A DNA stretch of 64,000 nt, from assembly GCA_012735495.1 (NCBI GenBank), contig JAAYHD010000044.1, forward strand, positions 27,060 through 91,059. Reading direction: 5' to 3'. The DNA comes from Clostridiales bacterium. GTDB lineage: Bacteria; Bacillota; Clostridia; Lachnospirales; Lachnospiraceae. A program made the position numbers and the translations under genes. Below, piece by piece: positions 42,738 to 50,946 of this stretch. Position 1 is the stretch's first letter; each line of letters starts with the position of its first letter. The notes under the pieces are model-generated. The model was not told the DNA's origin, did no database searches, and saw only the letters and a program-made list of their open reading frames with translations.

Positions 42738-43409
42738 TTACTTAACTGCGTTAAATTTATCAATAATTGTTTCAGTAACCTCGTCAATTGTCATATCCGA
42801 GGAATCAACAAGCACGGCATCCTCGGCCTTCCTTAAGGGAGCAAACTCCCTGTTCATGTCCCTCTTGTCGCGCTCAATGATGTCCTTTTCGATTTCATTT
42901 ATATCGGCATCAATTCCTCTTTCCTTAAGCTCCAGGTGCCTTCTTCTCGCCCTTTCCGCGGAGCTGGCGGTCAGATAAATCTTTAGGTCCGCGTTCGGAA
43001 GCACATATGTGCCTATATCCCTTCCGTCCATGACCACATCGGCTTTGGCGGCAAGGGCTCTTTGAAGCTCCACAAGCTTAAGCCGGACCGGCGGATATAC
43101 CGATGAGGCACTGGCCATATTGCCGACTTCCTCGGTACGTATAAGGCCGCTTACATTCTCGCCGTTTAGTATAACCTGCTGCTCCCCGTTTACATATTCA
43201 ATGGTAATATCCGCATATTTGCAGGCTTCCTCTATTTTATCCCTTTCATCAGAGGATATATTGTTTCTTATGAAGTGCAGCGCAAGTGCCCTGTACATTG
43301 CGCCGGTATCCACATAGATGAAATTCAGGCGTTTTGCAATTCTTTTCGCCACGGTGCTTTTTCCCGCCCCGGCCGGTCCGTCAATCGCTATACTGTAATG
43401 CTTCATCAT
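42738..43409 (-). CDS. cmk: Cytidylate kinase
   Basis: Cmk phosphorylates CMP and dCMP. The 223-residue protein has the P-loop DGPAGAGKSTVAKRIAK (residues 9-25), the MYRALALHF block, MDGRDIGTYVLP and the RARRRHLELKERG lid region. It lies upstream of ispH-S1; the cmk-ispH-rpsA order is conserved in Clostridia. Two adjacent ATG codons (43409 and 43406) are both possible starts. Confidence 0.97.
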   Translation of the reverse strand: MMKHYSIAIDGPAGAGKSTVAKRIAKRLNFIYVDTGAMYRALALHFIRNNISSDERDKIEEACKYADITIEYVNGEQQVILNGENVSGLIRTEEVGNMASASSVYPPVRLKLVELQRALAAKADVVMDGRDIGTYVLPNADLKIYLTASSAERARRRHLELKERGIDADINEIEKDIIERDKRDMNREFAPLRKAEDAVLVDSSDMTIDEVTETIIDKFNAVK

Positions 43410-43443
43410 ATGCCTCCGAAGTAAATAGTAATATATCTTGATA

Positions 43444-44709
43444 CTAAAATTTATTTATTTCTCTTTCTCCTGCGGACTTTCCCGCCAGGTACCCGGTGGT
43501 CCACGCTATCTGGAGATTAAAGCCTCCGGTTAATGCGTCCAGGTCCAATACCTCTCCGGCAAAATACAGGTTTTTTACCAGCTTAGATTCCATCGTGGCT
43601 GGATTGACTTCCCTGACGTCAACTCCGCCCTTTGTTATAACCGCCTGGCTGTACGGTGCAAGCCCCGTCACTGTAAAGGTTAAATTCTTAAGCAAATGAA
43701 CTAGTCTCTGCCTTTCTTCCTTCGTGATAGAATTCACTTGTTTTTCCGAATTTATTGAACTTAGTGGAATAATAACATCTATTAGTTTATTTGGCAATAG
43801 CAGGTTCAAAGAATTCTTGAACTGTTTATTCTTAAACTTTTCGAAATCCTTGAGAATCCTTGCATCAAGCTGTTTATCGTCCAGGGCCGGCTTAAGATCT
43901 ATGCTTACAGTAATTGCCCGGCCGCCTTTAATATAAGGAATTATATGCCTGCTGGCGCTTAATATAACCGGACCGCTTAACCCGAAATGGGTAAATAACA
44001 GCTCGCCAAAATCCTCGTATATTAACTTTTGTCCCGCCCTGACCTTTATGGATACGTTCTTAAGGGTAAGTCCCATCAAATCCTTAACATATTCCTCCGC
44101 AACGTATAACGGGACCAGCGACGGTGACAGCTCCGTAACGGTATGACCGGCGTTTTCTGCAAACCTGTACCCGTCTCCCGTTGAGCCGGTAAGCGGGTAC
44201 GACAAGCCGCCGGTTGCTATTATTACCGCGTCTCCGCATAATATTTCGCCGCTTTTTAGCCTTATGCCGTCAAAGCTTCCGTCTTTAGTAATTATTTCAT
44301 CAGCTTCACACTTGTATCTAACATCCACATTAAGCCGTTCCAGTTCTTTTTTAAGAACGGATATCACATCGGAGGATTTATCGGACAGGGGGAATACCCG
44401 GCTGCCTCTTTCAATTTTGGTTTTAAGGCCAAGCTTTTCAAAGAAATCAATGGCATCATATGCGTCGAACTGGTTATATGCACCATAAAGGAACTTGGGA
44501 TTGGATATGACTTTTTGGAAAAATGAATCCCTGTCACAGGCGTTGGTCAGATTACATCTTCCCTTACCGGTTATATAAAGCTTTTTCCCAAGCTTTTCAT
44601 TCTTTTCAAGCAAAATGACCCTGCAGCCCTTCTGCCCGCCGTATCTTGCCGCGGTTATGGCCGCCATCATTCCGGAAGCTCCGCCCCCGATTACATAAAT
44701 CGTCTTCAT
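43444..44709 (-). CDS. HI0933/YhiN-family FAD-dependent oxidoreductase
   Basis: The 421-residue flavoprotein starts with a Rossmann FAD site (YVIGGGASGMMAAITAARYG). It contains LGKKLYITGKGRCNLTN, VIIATGGLSYPLTGSTGDGYRFAE, and a C-terminal FAGEVLDLDALTGGFNLQIAWTTGYLAGKSAG motif diagnostic of the BaiN/HI0933 family. Some members act on bile acids or dihydrouridine-like substrates, but for most the reaction is not known. It lies 34 bases upstream of cmk on the same strand. Confidence 0.9.
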   Translation of the reverse strand: MKTIYVIGGGASGMMAAITAARYGGQKGCRVILLEKNEKLGKKLYITGKGRCNLTNACDRDSFFQKVISNPKFLYGAYNQFDAYDAIDFFEKLGLKTKIERGSRVFPLSDKSSDVISVLKKELERLNVDVRYKCEADEIITKDGSFDGIRLKSGEILCGDAVIIATGGLSYPLTGSTGDGYRFAENAGHTVTELSPSLVPLYVAEEYVKDLMGLTLKNVSIKVRAGQKLIYEDFGELLFTHFGLSGPVILSASRHIIPYIKGGRAITVSIDLKPALDDKQLDARILKDFEKFKNKQFKNSLNLLLPNKLIDVIIPLSSINSEKQVNSITKEERQRLVHLLKNLTFTVTGLAPYSQAVITKGGVDVREVNPATMESKLVKNLYFAGEVLDLDALTGGFNLQIAWTTGYLAGKSAGEREINKF

Positions 44710-44767
44710 ATATTTATCCTCTGAACAATTTTATATTTTATACAAATTGATTATACGGCATAAATTA

Positions 44768-44808
44768 AAGGTAATTGACGAATACGGCATGAGTATCGCA
44801 ATTACCTT
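44768..44808 (-). terminator. Hairpin after the GerMN lipoprotein gene
   Basis: A 10-bp repeat (AAGGTAATTG/CAATTACCTT) with a further inner stem lies 28 bases past the stop codon. On the minus strand it is followed by TAATTTATG; the opposite side reads GTTTTT. Confidence 0.6.
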
Positions 44809-44835
44809 GTTTTTACCGATAATCTTATTCCGTTG

Positions 44836-45471
44836 TTAATCCTCAAAATATACCTCATCCAATCCCAGTTCTATATGACCGCTTGCATACGGTCCGCCTT
44901 CCACACGGTAAATAATTTTGTTATACTCATCAAGATTCTCGGTAATACTCTGCGCCAACGCATCGAGAATGGCTATTTCAAGGCCTGCGCCGACATTAGT
45001 CAATGGAGGCTGGTCTTTAAAAAAGCTGATTATTACAGCATCATCCTTTGTTGTAACGCTTTCGATGCCTATTACAAGAGAACGGTCGGCCATGGAATCC
45101 ACAACAGTTTCAACAATCAACTGCGGTGTAATCTTGGTGTCTGCAGGAACCAATGCCGTAACCGGATCCAGCTCCGAGTTGCTGTTTACCGTATATATCA
45201 GCAGCTCAATGTTGTTAAGAGGCTGTATTGCCGTAGGCGTAGGCTTGTCATCCTGTGCGCCGTTATCGCTGCCGGTTTCGTCAGAGTCGTTTTTTTCCGC
45301 CAAAGTATTTATATCCTCAGAATCGGTATCACTATCTTCATTTTCTTTTATATCAGCCCCGGTTTCATCCGGATCCTTAAAGGTTTTGAGCCTGATATTG
45401 CCGCATCCTGAAAAAGACAAGGCTGCAACAAGAAGAAATATCAGAGCCAAACTTTTATAGCAGCGTCTCAT
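44836..45471 (-). CDS. GerMN-domain lipoprotein
   Basis: The 211-residue precursor has a lipoprotein signal peptide (SLALIFLLVAALSFSGC, cysteine near residue 24). An acidic, Asp/Glu/Ser-rich spacer follows (about 30-75), then a GerMN domain: ELLIYTVNSNSELDPVTALVP, PQLIVETVVDSM and YNKIIYRVEGG. GerMN is found in GerM, a spore protein needed for coat and sporulation septum assembly in Bacillus, and in other exported proteins. The start ATG (45469-45471) has AAAGGAGG upstream; a longer frame lacks it. The gene is between cinA and the flavoprotein gene. Confidence 0.85.
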   Translation of the reverse strand: MRRCYKSLALIFLLVAALSFSGCGNIRLKTFKDPDETGADIKENEDSDTDSEDINTLAEKNDSDETGSDNGAQDDKPTPTAIQPLNNIELLIYTVNSNSELDPVTALVPADTKITPQLIVETVVDSMADRSLVIGIESVTTKDDAVIISFFKDQPPLTNVGAGLEIAILDALAQSITENLDEYNKIIYRVEGGPYASGHIELGLDEVYFED

Positions 45472-45571
45472 GACAACCTCCTTTAGGATAAGCATCCACT
45501 ATCAACCATTAATACCATAATAGACTGTAACTGTGTCATTTCTATGGTATTATTTCAACGAAATTATGTTA

Positions 45572-46846
45572 TTATCCGTATACATCAATAATGCTTCTCC
45601 GAATTAGATCCAATGCTGCCGTTACACTGTATTCTCTGACTTTTTCCCTGCTTCCCTTGAAATGTCTTTCACTTATAAATACCTTGTCCGATATGCCGCA
45701 GGCAATATACACCAGGCCGACAGGCTTTTCAGGCGTGCCTCCTCCGGGTCCTGCCACGCCCGTAACCGCTATGCTTACGTCACATCCGGATTGTCTTAAG
45801 GCCCCTTCGGCCATTTCCCTTGCGGTCTGCTCACTGACAGCGCCATACGCGTCCAGGGTTCCGGGTTTTACACCCAGGTATTTCATCTTTGCTTCGTTGG
45901 TGTAAGTAATCAAGCCTTCCTTTAATACATCCGAGGCCCCGGGAACATTTACGATCTTTCCGGCCAAAAGGCCTCCTGTGCATGATTCGGCCGTTACAAT
46001 GGTCAAATTGTGTTTTTTAAGCAGCTTTACAACCGCTTCCTCAAGGGTTTCCTTTTCATCAACCGAATAAATGTTTATGCCGAATCGTGAGTACATCTCA
46101 TCAAGAATGGGATTAATAAGTTTAAGGGCATCATCTTCATTGTCAGCCGACGCGGTAATTCTGAAATGCACTTCCCCTCCCTTGGCGTAAGGCGCTATGG
46201 TCGGATTCCCTTGCTTTTCAATAAGGTCAAGAATCATTGTTTCCGCGGTGCTTTCACCAATGCCGCAGATTTTTACCATTCTGGATATAAAAACCTTGTC
46301 CTGCAGCTTTTTCAGGTATGGAAGCATTCCGCCTTCAAACATTGGTATCATCTCAACCGGCGGTCCCGGCAGAAGAAAAATTATTTTATTATTGTCCTCT
46401 ATAATATATCCCGGCGCACTGCCGTTTTCATTATCTATCACTATGGAGCCTTCGACTTTTAAGACTTGCTTCCAGTTGTTTTCCGTTATTTTCGCCAGTT
46501 CTTTCGGAACCGTCCTGTTTTGAACCATGATCCGGTTCATATAGTCTAGTATTCTTTCCCGTGAATGCTCGTCCATTACCAGCCTTCTGCCAATTACCCT
46601 GGCCACCGCTTCTTTTGTAATATCATCGGAGGTGGGTCCGAGGCCTCCTGTAAGGATTACAATGTCGGAACGTTCAAGAGCCGTTTTTATGGCTTCACAA
46701 AGTCTTGCCTCATTGTCTCCCACGGTAACCTGGTGATACATTGACAACCCCAGCTTGGCACATTCCACTGAAAGGTAATTAGCGTTTGTGTTTATAATAT
46801 TCCCTAATAATAATTCCGTCCCTACACTGATAAGTTCAACCGTCAT
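45572..46846 (-). CDS. cinA: CinA family competence/damage-inducible protein
   Basis: The 424-residue protein has an N-terminal MoaB/COG1058 domain (VGTELLLGNIINTNANYLS, LTGGLGPTSDDITKEAVA, LLPGPPVEM). The C-terminal NMN deamidase-type CinA domain has VTAESCTGGLLAGKIVNVPG and SIAVTGVAGPGGGTPEKPVGLVYIA. The combination hydrolyses ADP-ribose and deamidates NMN in characterised members. In Bacillus it sits next to recA; here it lies 14 kb away, next to pgsA and rimO. Confidence 0.96.
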   Translation of the reverse strand: MTVELISVGTELLLGNIINTNANYLSVECAKLGLSMYHQVTVGDNEARLCEAIKTALERSDIVILTGGLGPTSDDITKEAVARVIGRRLVMDEHSRERILDYMNRIMVQNRTVPKELAKITENNWKQVLKVEGSIVIDNENGSAPGYIIEDNNKIIFLLPGPPVEMIPMFEGGMLPYLKKLQDKVFISRMVKICGIGESTAETMILDLIEKQGNPTIAPYAKGGEVHFRITASADNEDDALKLINPILDEMYSRFGINIYSVDEKETLEEAVVKLLKKHNLTIVTAESCTGGLLAGKIVNVPGASDVLKEGLITYTNEAKMKYLGVKPGTLDAYGAVSEQTAREMAEGALRQSGCDVSIAVTGVAGPGGGTPEKPVGLVYIACGISDKVFISERHFKGSREKVREYSVTAALDLIRRSIIDVYG

Positions 46847-46863
46847 AACAGGCAGTCCTTTCG

Positions 46864-47409
46864 TTAATGATTGCTTTTAGTCAGCAAAAGCCTGTAATTC
46901 TTAATCAAGTAATCCATCATGGATATAACCGTAAGTGCCAACGCAAGATAAACCGAAATTACCTCAAGTATGTTAATAAACTTAATATCCAGGTTTACAG
47001 TCAGCATTACGCTCATTACAATCTGCACATTTGTTTTTATCTTGCCCCACCATCCTGCCGCAAGCACAACACCGTTATCCGACGCAACAAGGCGAAAGCC
47101 GCTGACAATAAACTCTCTTGCAATTATTACTATTGCCACCCAGCTCGGTACCTGACGGGACGCCACAAAGCAGATCAATGCCGAACAAACCAGCAGTTTG
47201 TCCGCCAAAGGATCCATGAACTTGCCGAAATTGGTAATCAAATTGTTTTTCCTTGCGATATATCCGTCCAATGCATCCGTAACAGCCGCCAGGGTAAAGA
47301 TGACTCCTGCTATATATTTGCCGTACGGGATACCGTCAACCAGCAGGAATACCAGGTACAGCGGTATCATAAGCACCCGGATTATTGTCAGCTTGTTTGG
47401 CAGATTCAT
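46864..47409 (-). CDS. pgsA: CDP-diacylglycerol-glycerol-3-phosphate phosphatidyltransferase
   Basis: PgsA makes phosphatidylglycerol phosphate. The 181-residue membrane protein has the CDP-alcohol phosphotransferase motif DALDGYIARKNNLITNFGKF followed by MDPLADK, containing the DG-x2-AR-x8-G-x3-D-x3-D residues, and about five hydrophobic segments. Its ATG overlaps the rimO stop by four bases. It uses glycerol 3-phosphate from GpsA, linking it functionally to the 13-15 kb genes. Confidence 0.96.
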   Translation of the reverse strand: MNLPNKLTIIRVLMIPLYLVFLLVDGIPYGKYIAGVIFTLAAVTDALDGYIARKNNLITNFGKFMDPLADKLLVCSALICFVASRQVPSWVAIVIIAREFIVSGFRLVASDNGVVLAAGWWGKIKTNVQIVMSVMLTVNLDIKFINILEVISVYLALALTVISMMDYLIKNYRLLLTKSNH

Positions 47410-48752
47410 TCTCTCGCACTTCCTTCCACGATTTCTCCAATTAAATCATAGTAATTGGCTCCCGTAACCTTAACCTTGATAATATCACCGGACATAAGCT
47501 CCGAATCGGATTCCATGAAAATGTACCCGTCCACCTTGGGCCCGTCCATGTATGTTCTGCCCACATATACATTATCCTTGCCGGCAATTCTGCCCTCGAT
47601 TATTACGTCAAGAATCCTGCCGACCTGGGAAGCGGATATATCAAAAGCAATGGTCTGCTGGAGCTTCATAAGCTCCTTTTGTCTCTGCCTCTTTACCTTT
47701 GCGGTTACTTGGGGCTTGAGCTTTGACGCCGGCGTACCCTCCTCTTTCGAATATGTAAATACACCGAGCCTTTCGAATCTTTCCTCTTCTATAAATCGCA
47801 AAAGCTCTTCATGCTCTTCGTCCGTTTCCGTAGGGAAGCCCGTTATTAAAGTGGTTCTTAAAGCTATGCCGGGAATTTTATCCCTAAGCTTTTTTACTAT
47901 GTTTACAATGTCCTTCTTTGATGTTTTTCTTCCCATCAGCTTTAATATCCTGTCTGAGCAATGCTGTATAGGCATGTCAAGATATTTGCATATTTTCGGC
48001 TGTCTGCTTATTGTATCGATAAGCTCATCGGTTATCTCCTCGGGATAACAGTATAATATACGGATCCATTCAATGCCGGGAATTTCGCAGAGCTTGTCAA
48101 GAAGACCGGGCAAAGCCTTCCTGCCGTATAAATCCCTGCCGTACAGGGTTGTTTCCTGCGCTACTAGTATCAATTCCTTTACCCCGTTTTCGGCAAGGTA
48201 AGCAGCCTCTTCAACCAGCTCCTCCATGGGCCGGCTTCTGAAGTTTCCGCGTACCTTCGGTATAATGCAGTAAGTACAATGCTTGTCGCATCCTTCGGCA
48301 ATTTTCAAATATGAATAACTTCCTGTCGATAGGATTCTCTTTGATTTAAGGACAGGCTGATTGTTAATATCGGTAAAGCATGTATATTTATTGCCGTTTA
48401 GGACTTTTTCAATCACACTTATAATTTCTGAAATGGCGGAAGTCCCTAAAAGCGCGTCCACTTCAGGGATTTCATTTAAGATTTCATCCTTATAACGTTC
48501 AGCCAGGCATCCGGTAACAATTAATGCCTTAAGCCTGCCGGTTTCCTTATGCTTTGCCATTTCAAGAATAGTCTCGATGCTTTCCTCTTTGGCGTCATGA
48601 ATGAAGCAGCAGGTATTAATTATGATGATGTCAGCATCGTTTTCATAATCGGTTATCGTATATCCGTTATCATGAAGGATGCCAAGCATGTTTTCGCTGT
48701 CGACAAGGTTCTTGTCACAGCCTAATGATATAAAAAATATATTCATGTTCAA
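47406..48752 (-). CDS. rimO: Ribosomal protein S12 methylthiotransferase RimO
   Basis: RimO adds a methylthio group to an aspartate of S12 using two iron-sulfur clusters. The 448-residue protein has the N-terminal MTTase domain with IFFISLGCDKNLVDSENMLG. The radical SAM cluster is CDKHCTYCIIPKVRG (about residues 155-169), followed by DMPIQHCSDRILKLMGR and a TRAM domain at the C-terminus. The SLGCDKN signature separates RimO from MiaB. It is coupled to pgsA. Confidence 0.96.
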   Translation of the reverse strand: MNMNIFFISLGCDKNLVDSENMLGILHDNGYTITDYENDADIIIINTCCFIHDAKEESIETILEMAKHKETGRLKALIVTGCLAERYKDEILNEIPEVDALLGTSAISEIISVIEKVLNGNKYTCFTDINNQPVLKSKRILSTGSYSYLKIAEGCDKHCTYCIIPKVRGNFRSRPMEELVEEAAYLAENGVKELILVAQETTLYGRDLYGRKALPGLLDKLCEIPGIEWIRILYCYPEEITDELIDTISRQPKICKYLDMPIQHCSDRILKLMGRKTSKKDIVNIVKKLRDKIPGIALRTTLITGFPTETDEEHEELLRFIEEERFERLGVFTYSKEEGTPASKLKPQVTAKVKRQRQKELMKLQQTIAFDISASQVGRILDVIIEGRIAGKDNVYVGRTYMDGPKVDGYIFMESDSELMSGDIIKVKVTGANYYDLIGEIVEGSARE

Positions 48753-48826
48753 GCTCCATTTATAGTTTTATGCACAAATATTCTATCAGTATAATGAAGC
48801 TTGTACAAGCACGAATTTATAGGATG

Positions 48827-49672
48827 TTATTCACAGCTTTTTGCCGCTTCCACGCAATTGTACATAAGCATGGCAATGGTCATGGGCCCGACACCGCCGG
48901 GAACCGGTGTAATGGCGCTGACCTTCCCGATAACATCATCATAATCCACGTCTCCGCAGAGCTTGTTGTTTTCATTCCTGTGAATGCCTACATCGATTAC
49001 TACGGCGCCCGGTTTGACATATTCCTTTGTTATAAACCTGGGTTTTCCCATGGCCACTATAAGTATGTCCGCCCTGCTTGTAATCTCAGGAAGGTTTCTT
49101 GTCCTGGAATGACATACGGTTACGGTGGCATTTTCCCTTAACATCAGCATTGCCATGGGTTTACCGACTATGTTGCTCCTTCCGACAATGACACATTCCT
49201 TGCCTTCTATTTCAATGCCATAGCGTTTAAGAAGCTGGATAACACCAGCAGGGGTGCATGAAATAAAGCCCTTTTGACCGATGCTTAATCTTCCTACGCT
49301 TTCAGGATGGAAGCCGTCCACGTCCTTCTCGGGCGATATGGCGCGGATAATCTTCTCCTCGTCTATATGCCCGGGTAAAGGCAGCTGAACAAGTATGCCA
49401 TGCACATCCTTACGGTTGTTCAATTCGTTAATCAGGTCCATAAGCTGTTCCTGGGTTGTCTCCTCGCCAAGCTCATAGGCTATTGATTTAATTCCGACGT
49501 ATTCACAGGCTTTTTTCTTGTTCCTGACATATATGGTTGATGCCGGATCGTTTCCAACCTGGATTACGCACAGGCATGGCTCTATATTCTTTTCCTTAAG
49601 CTTTATTACCTGTTCCTTAAGTTCGTCCTTAATATCCGTGGATATTTTTTTGCCGTCAATTATTGTAACCAT
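48827..49672 (-). CDS. folD: Methylenetetrahydrofolate dehydrogenase/cyclohydrolase
   Basis: FolD interconverts 5,10-methylene- and 10-formyl-tetrahydrofolate. The 281-residue bifunctional enzyme has YVRNKKKACEYVGI with the catalytic lysine, HGILVQLPLPGHIDEEKI, KDVDGFHPESVGRLSIGQ, the NADP-binding GRSNIVGKPMAMLML and TPVPGGVGPMTIAML. Length is normal. It lies alone between rimO and a divergent plus-strand gene; a TATAAT at 49719-49724 might be its -10. Confidence 0.97.
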   Translation of the reverse strand: MVTIIDGKKISTDIKDELKEQVIKLKEKNIEPCLCVIQVGNDPASTIYVRNKKKACEYVGIKSIAYELGEETTQEQLMDLINELNNRKDVHGILVQLPLPGHIDEEKIIRAISPEKDVDGFHPESVGRLSIGQKGFISCTPAGVIQLLKRYGIEIEGKECVIVGRSNIVGKPMAMLMLRENATVTVCHSRTRNLPEITSRADILIVAMGKPRFITKEYVKPGAVVIDVGIHRNENNKLCGDVDYDDVIGKVSAITPVPGGVGPMTIAMLMYNCVEAAKSCE

Positions 49673-49851
49673 ATAATCACTCCCGCTTTGTCATGTGTTT
49701 TCTTTTTGCATGCTGCCTATTATACCGGCATTGCCCCGGTTTTGACGACCATCGATGGCATAATATAATTCTAATATATGCCAGGGAATATCACAAGTAT
49801 TGAAATGCGTCATTAAATGTTACAAAAATGTTACAAGGTTTTTATTTCAAC

Positions 49852-49880
49852 TTGTAATTTTTATGATTATTAGTTAAAAT
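49852..49880 (+). promoter_or_regulatory. Candidate promoter of the plus-strand anchored protein
   Basis: TTGTAA (49852-49857) and TAAAAT (49875-49880) are 17 bases apart, about 30 bases before AGGGAG (49908-49913). The rest of the folD-side gap shows no gene. Confidence 0.5.
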
Positions 49881-49918
49881 TGGTCTGTAGGTTAATTTTA
49901 TACCAACAGGGAGAAAAG

Positions 49919-50731
49919 ATGAACATAAAAATTAAAAAATCCGTTGTAATCACAATATTATACTGCATGTGCTTCGGAGCCATGACCACCTTTATCGGCG
50001 CCTTGTATCCTGAAAAGGACAATAACGATGCCATTGAAACATCGGCTAAAATCGGCAGTTTGCCCAGTTCGGATCCGGCCGGTTCCAGTAACCGGGATAT
50101 GGCATCCAATGAAACCACTGGTAAAGACGGTTCCGGCCCGCAGGAAGCTTCACCTGCTCCGTCAGCAAGCCCCATACCCTCACCGTCGCCTTCACCCACA
50201 CCGGAACCTACGCCGACTCCCGAACCGAGTCCTACGCCGCTTCCGGTATATGAAGTTGAGTATGACGGCTATCCGGAGATTGAAAAATTCTTCTATGACT
50301 ATTATGTCGCATGGATATCCTGTGACCTTGATTTATTGAAGACCATTACAACCGATCCGGGCAGATTGCCTTCTCTTGCTTCGATGGAGAAGGAAACCAT
50401 GTTTATTGACGATATCCGGAATTTTGAATACTATTTCATAAAAAGCTACGAGGAGAATGCCTATATCGTTTATGTCTATTATGAAATCAAGTATGTCAAT
50501 ATAAAGACCCCACTGCCGCGTATGGACAAGTTCTATCTGATTTCCGACAGCGGTGGAAAACTGAAAATATATAATTCGGAAATGGATGATGTGCTGAAAC
50601 AGTATTATGATGAACGGGACCAGGATCAAGCCATCCAGGAGGTTATCAACACCACCAATGTTATGGCAAGACAAGCCCTTGACAAGGACGAGGCCCTAAG
50701 AGTATACATACAGGCGCTTTATGGGTATTAA
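49919..50731 (+). CDS. Membrane-anchored protein with Ser/Thr/Pro linker, unknown function
   Basis: The 270-residue protein has an N-terminal membrane anchor (about residues 9-28, VITILYCMCFGAMTTFIGAL) and a low-complexity Ser/Pro/Thr/Glu linker (about residues 40-105, a run of PSP/PEPTP units). The C-terminal domain of about 155 residues (from YEVEYDGYPEIEKFFYDYY) has the look of an NTF2-like fold, with an aromatic-rich helix and later beta strands, but no catalytic motif is visible. The start ATG at 49919-49921 follows AGGGAG. It is one of only two plus-strand genes, monocistronic, with its own promoter and terminator. I recognise no named family. Confidence 0.75.
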   Translation: MNIKIKKSVVITILYCMCFGAMTTFIGALYPEKDNNDAIETSAKIGSLPSSDPAGSSNRDMASNETTGKDGSGPQEASPAPSASPIPSPSPSPTPEPTPTPEPSPTPLPVYEVEYDGYPEIEKFFYDYYVAWISCDLDLLKTITTDPGRLPSLASMEKETMFIDDIRNFEYYFIKSYEENAYIVYVYYEIKYVNIKTPLPRMDKFYLISDSGGKLKIYNSEMDDVLKQYYDERDQDQAIQEVINTTNVMARQALDKDEALRVYIQALYGY

Positions 50732-50776
50732 TCAAAAATATCACGAGCGGAAAACATATGACAAAATGAAAAAAGC

Positions 50777-50806
50777 GAAGCATGCAAATGTGTAATTGCA
50801 TGCTTC
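50777..50806. terminator. Bidirectional terminator between convergent genes
   Basis: An 11-bp perfect stem (GAAGCATGCAA/TTGCATGCTTC) with an 8-base loop is flanked by TTCTTATTATT on the plus side and GCTTTTTTC on the minus side. It ends both the plus-strand gene and the hydratase operon. The rest of 50732-50946 has no supported gene. Confidence 0.85.
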
Positions 50807-50946
50807 TTCTTATTATTACTCAAGTCCTATACTCGCTTTATACTTCATTGACTTTGTATGCTTCTTTACGGCTGATGTATATTTGCTTGCTGATAAAATG
50901 GCGGAAGAATCCCAATATCGCAGCTGTATATATATGACATTAATCT

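Noticed and set aside
45510..45552. 10-bp inverted repeat TAATACCATA/TATGGTATTA between cinA and the GerMN gene
   Set aside because: It is AT-rich, with a long loop and no T-run in either direction, so it is not convincing as a terminator or operator.
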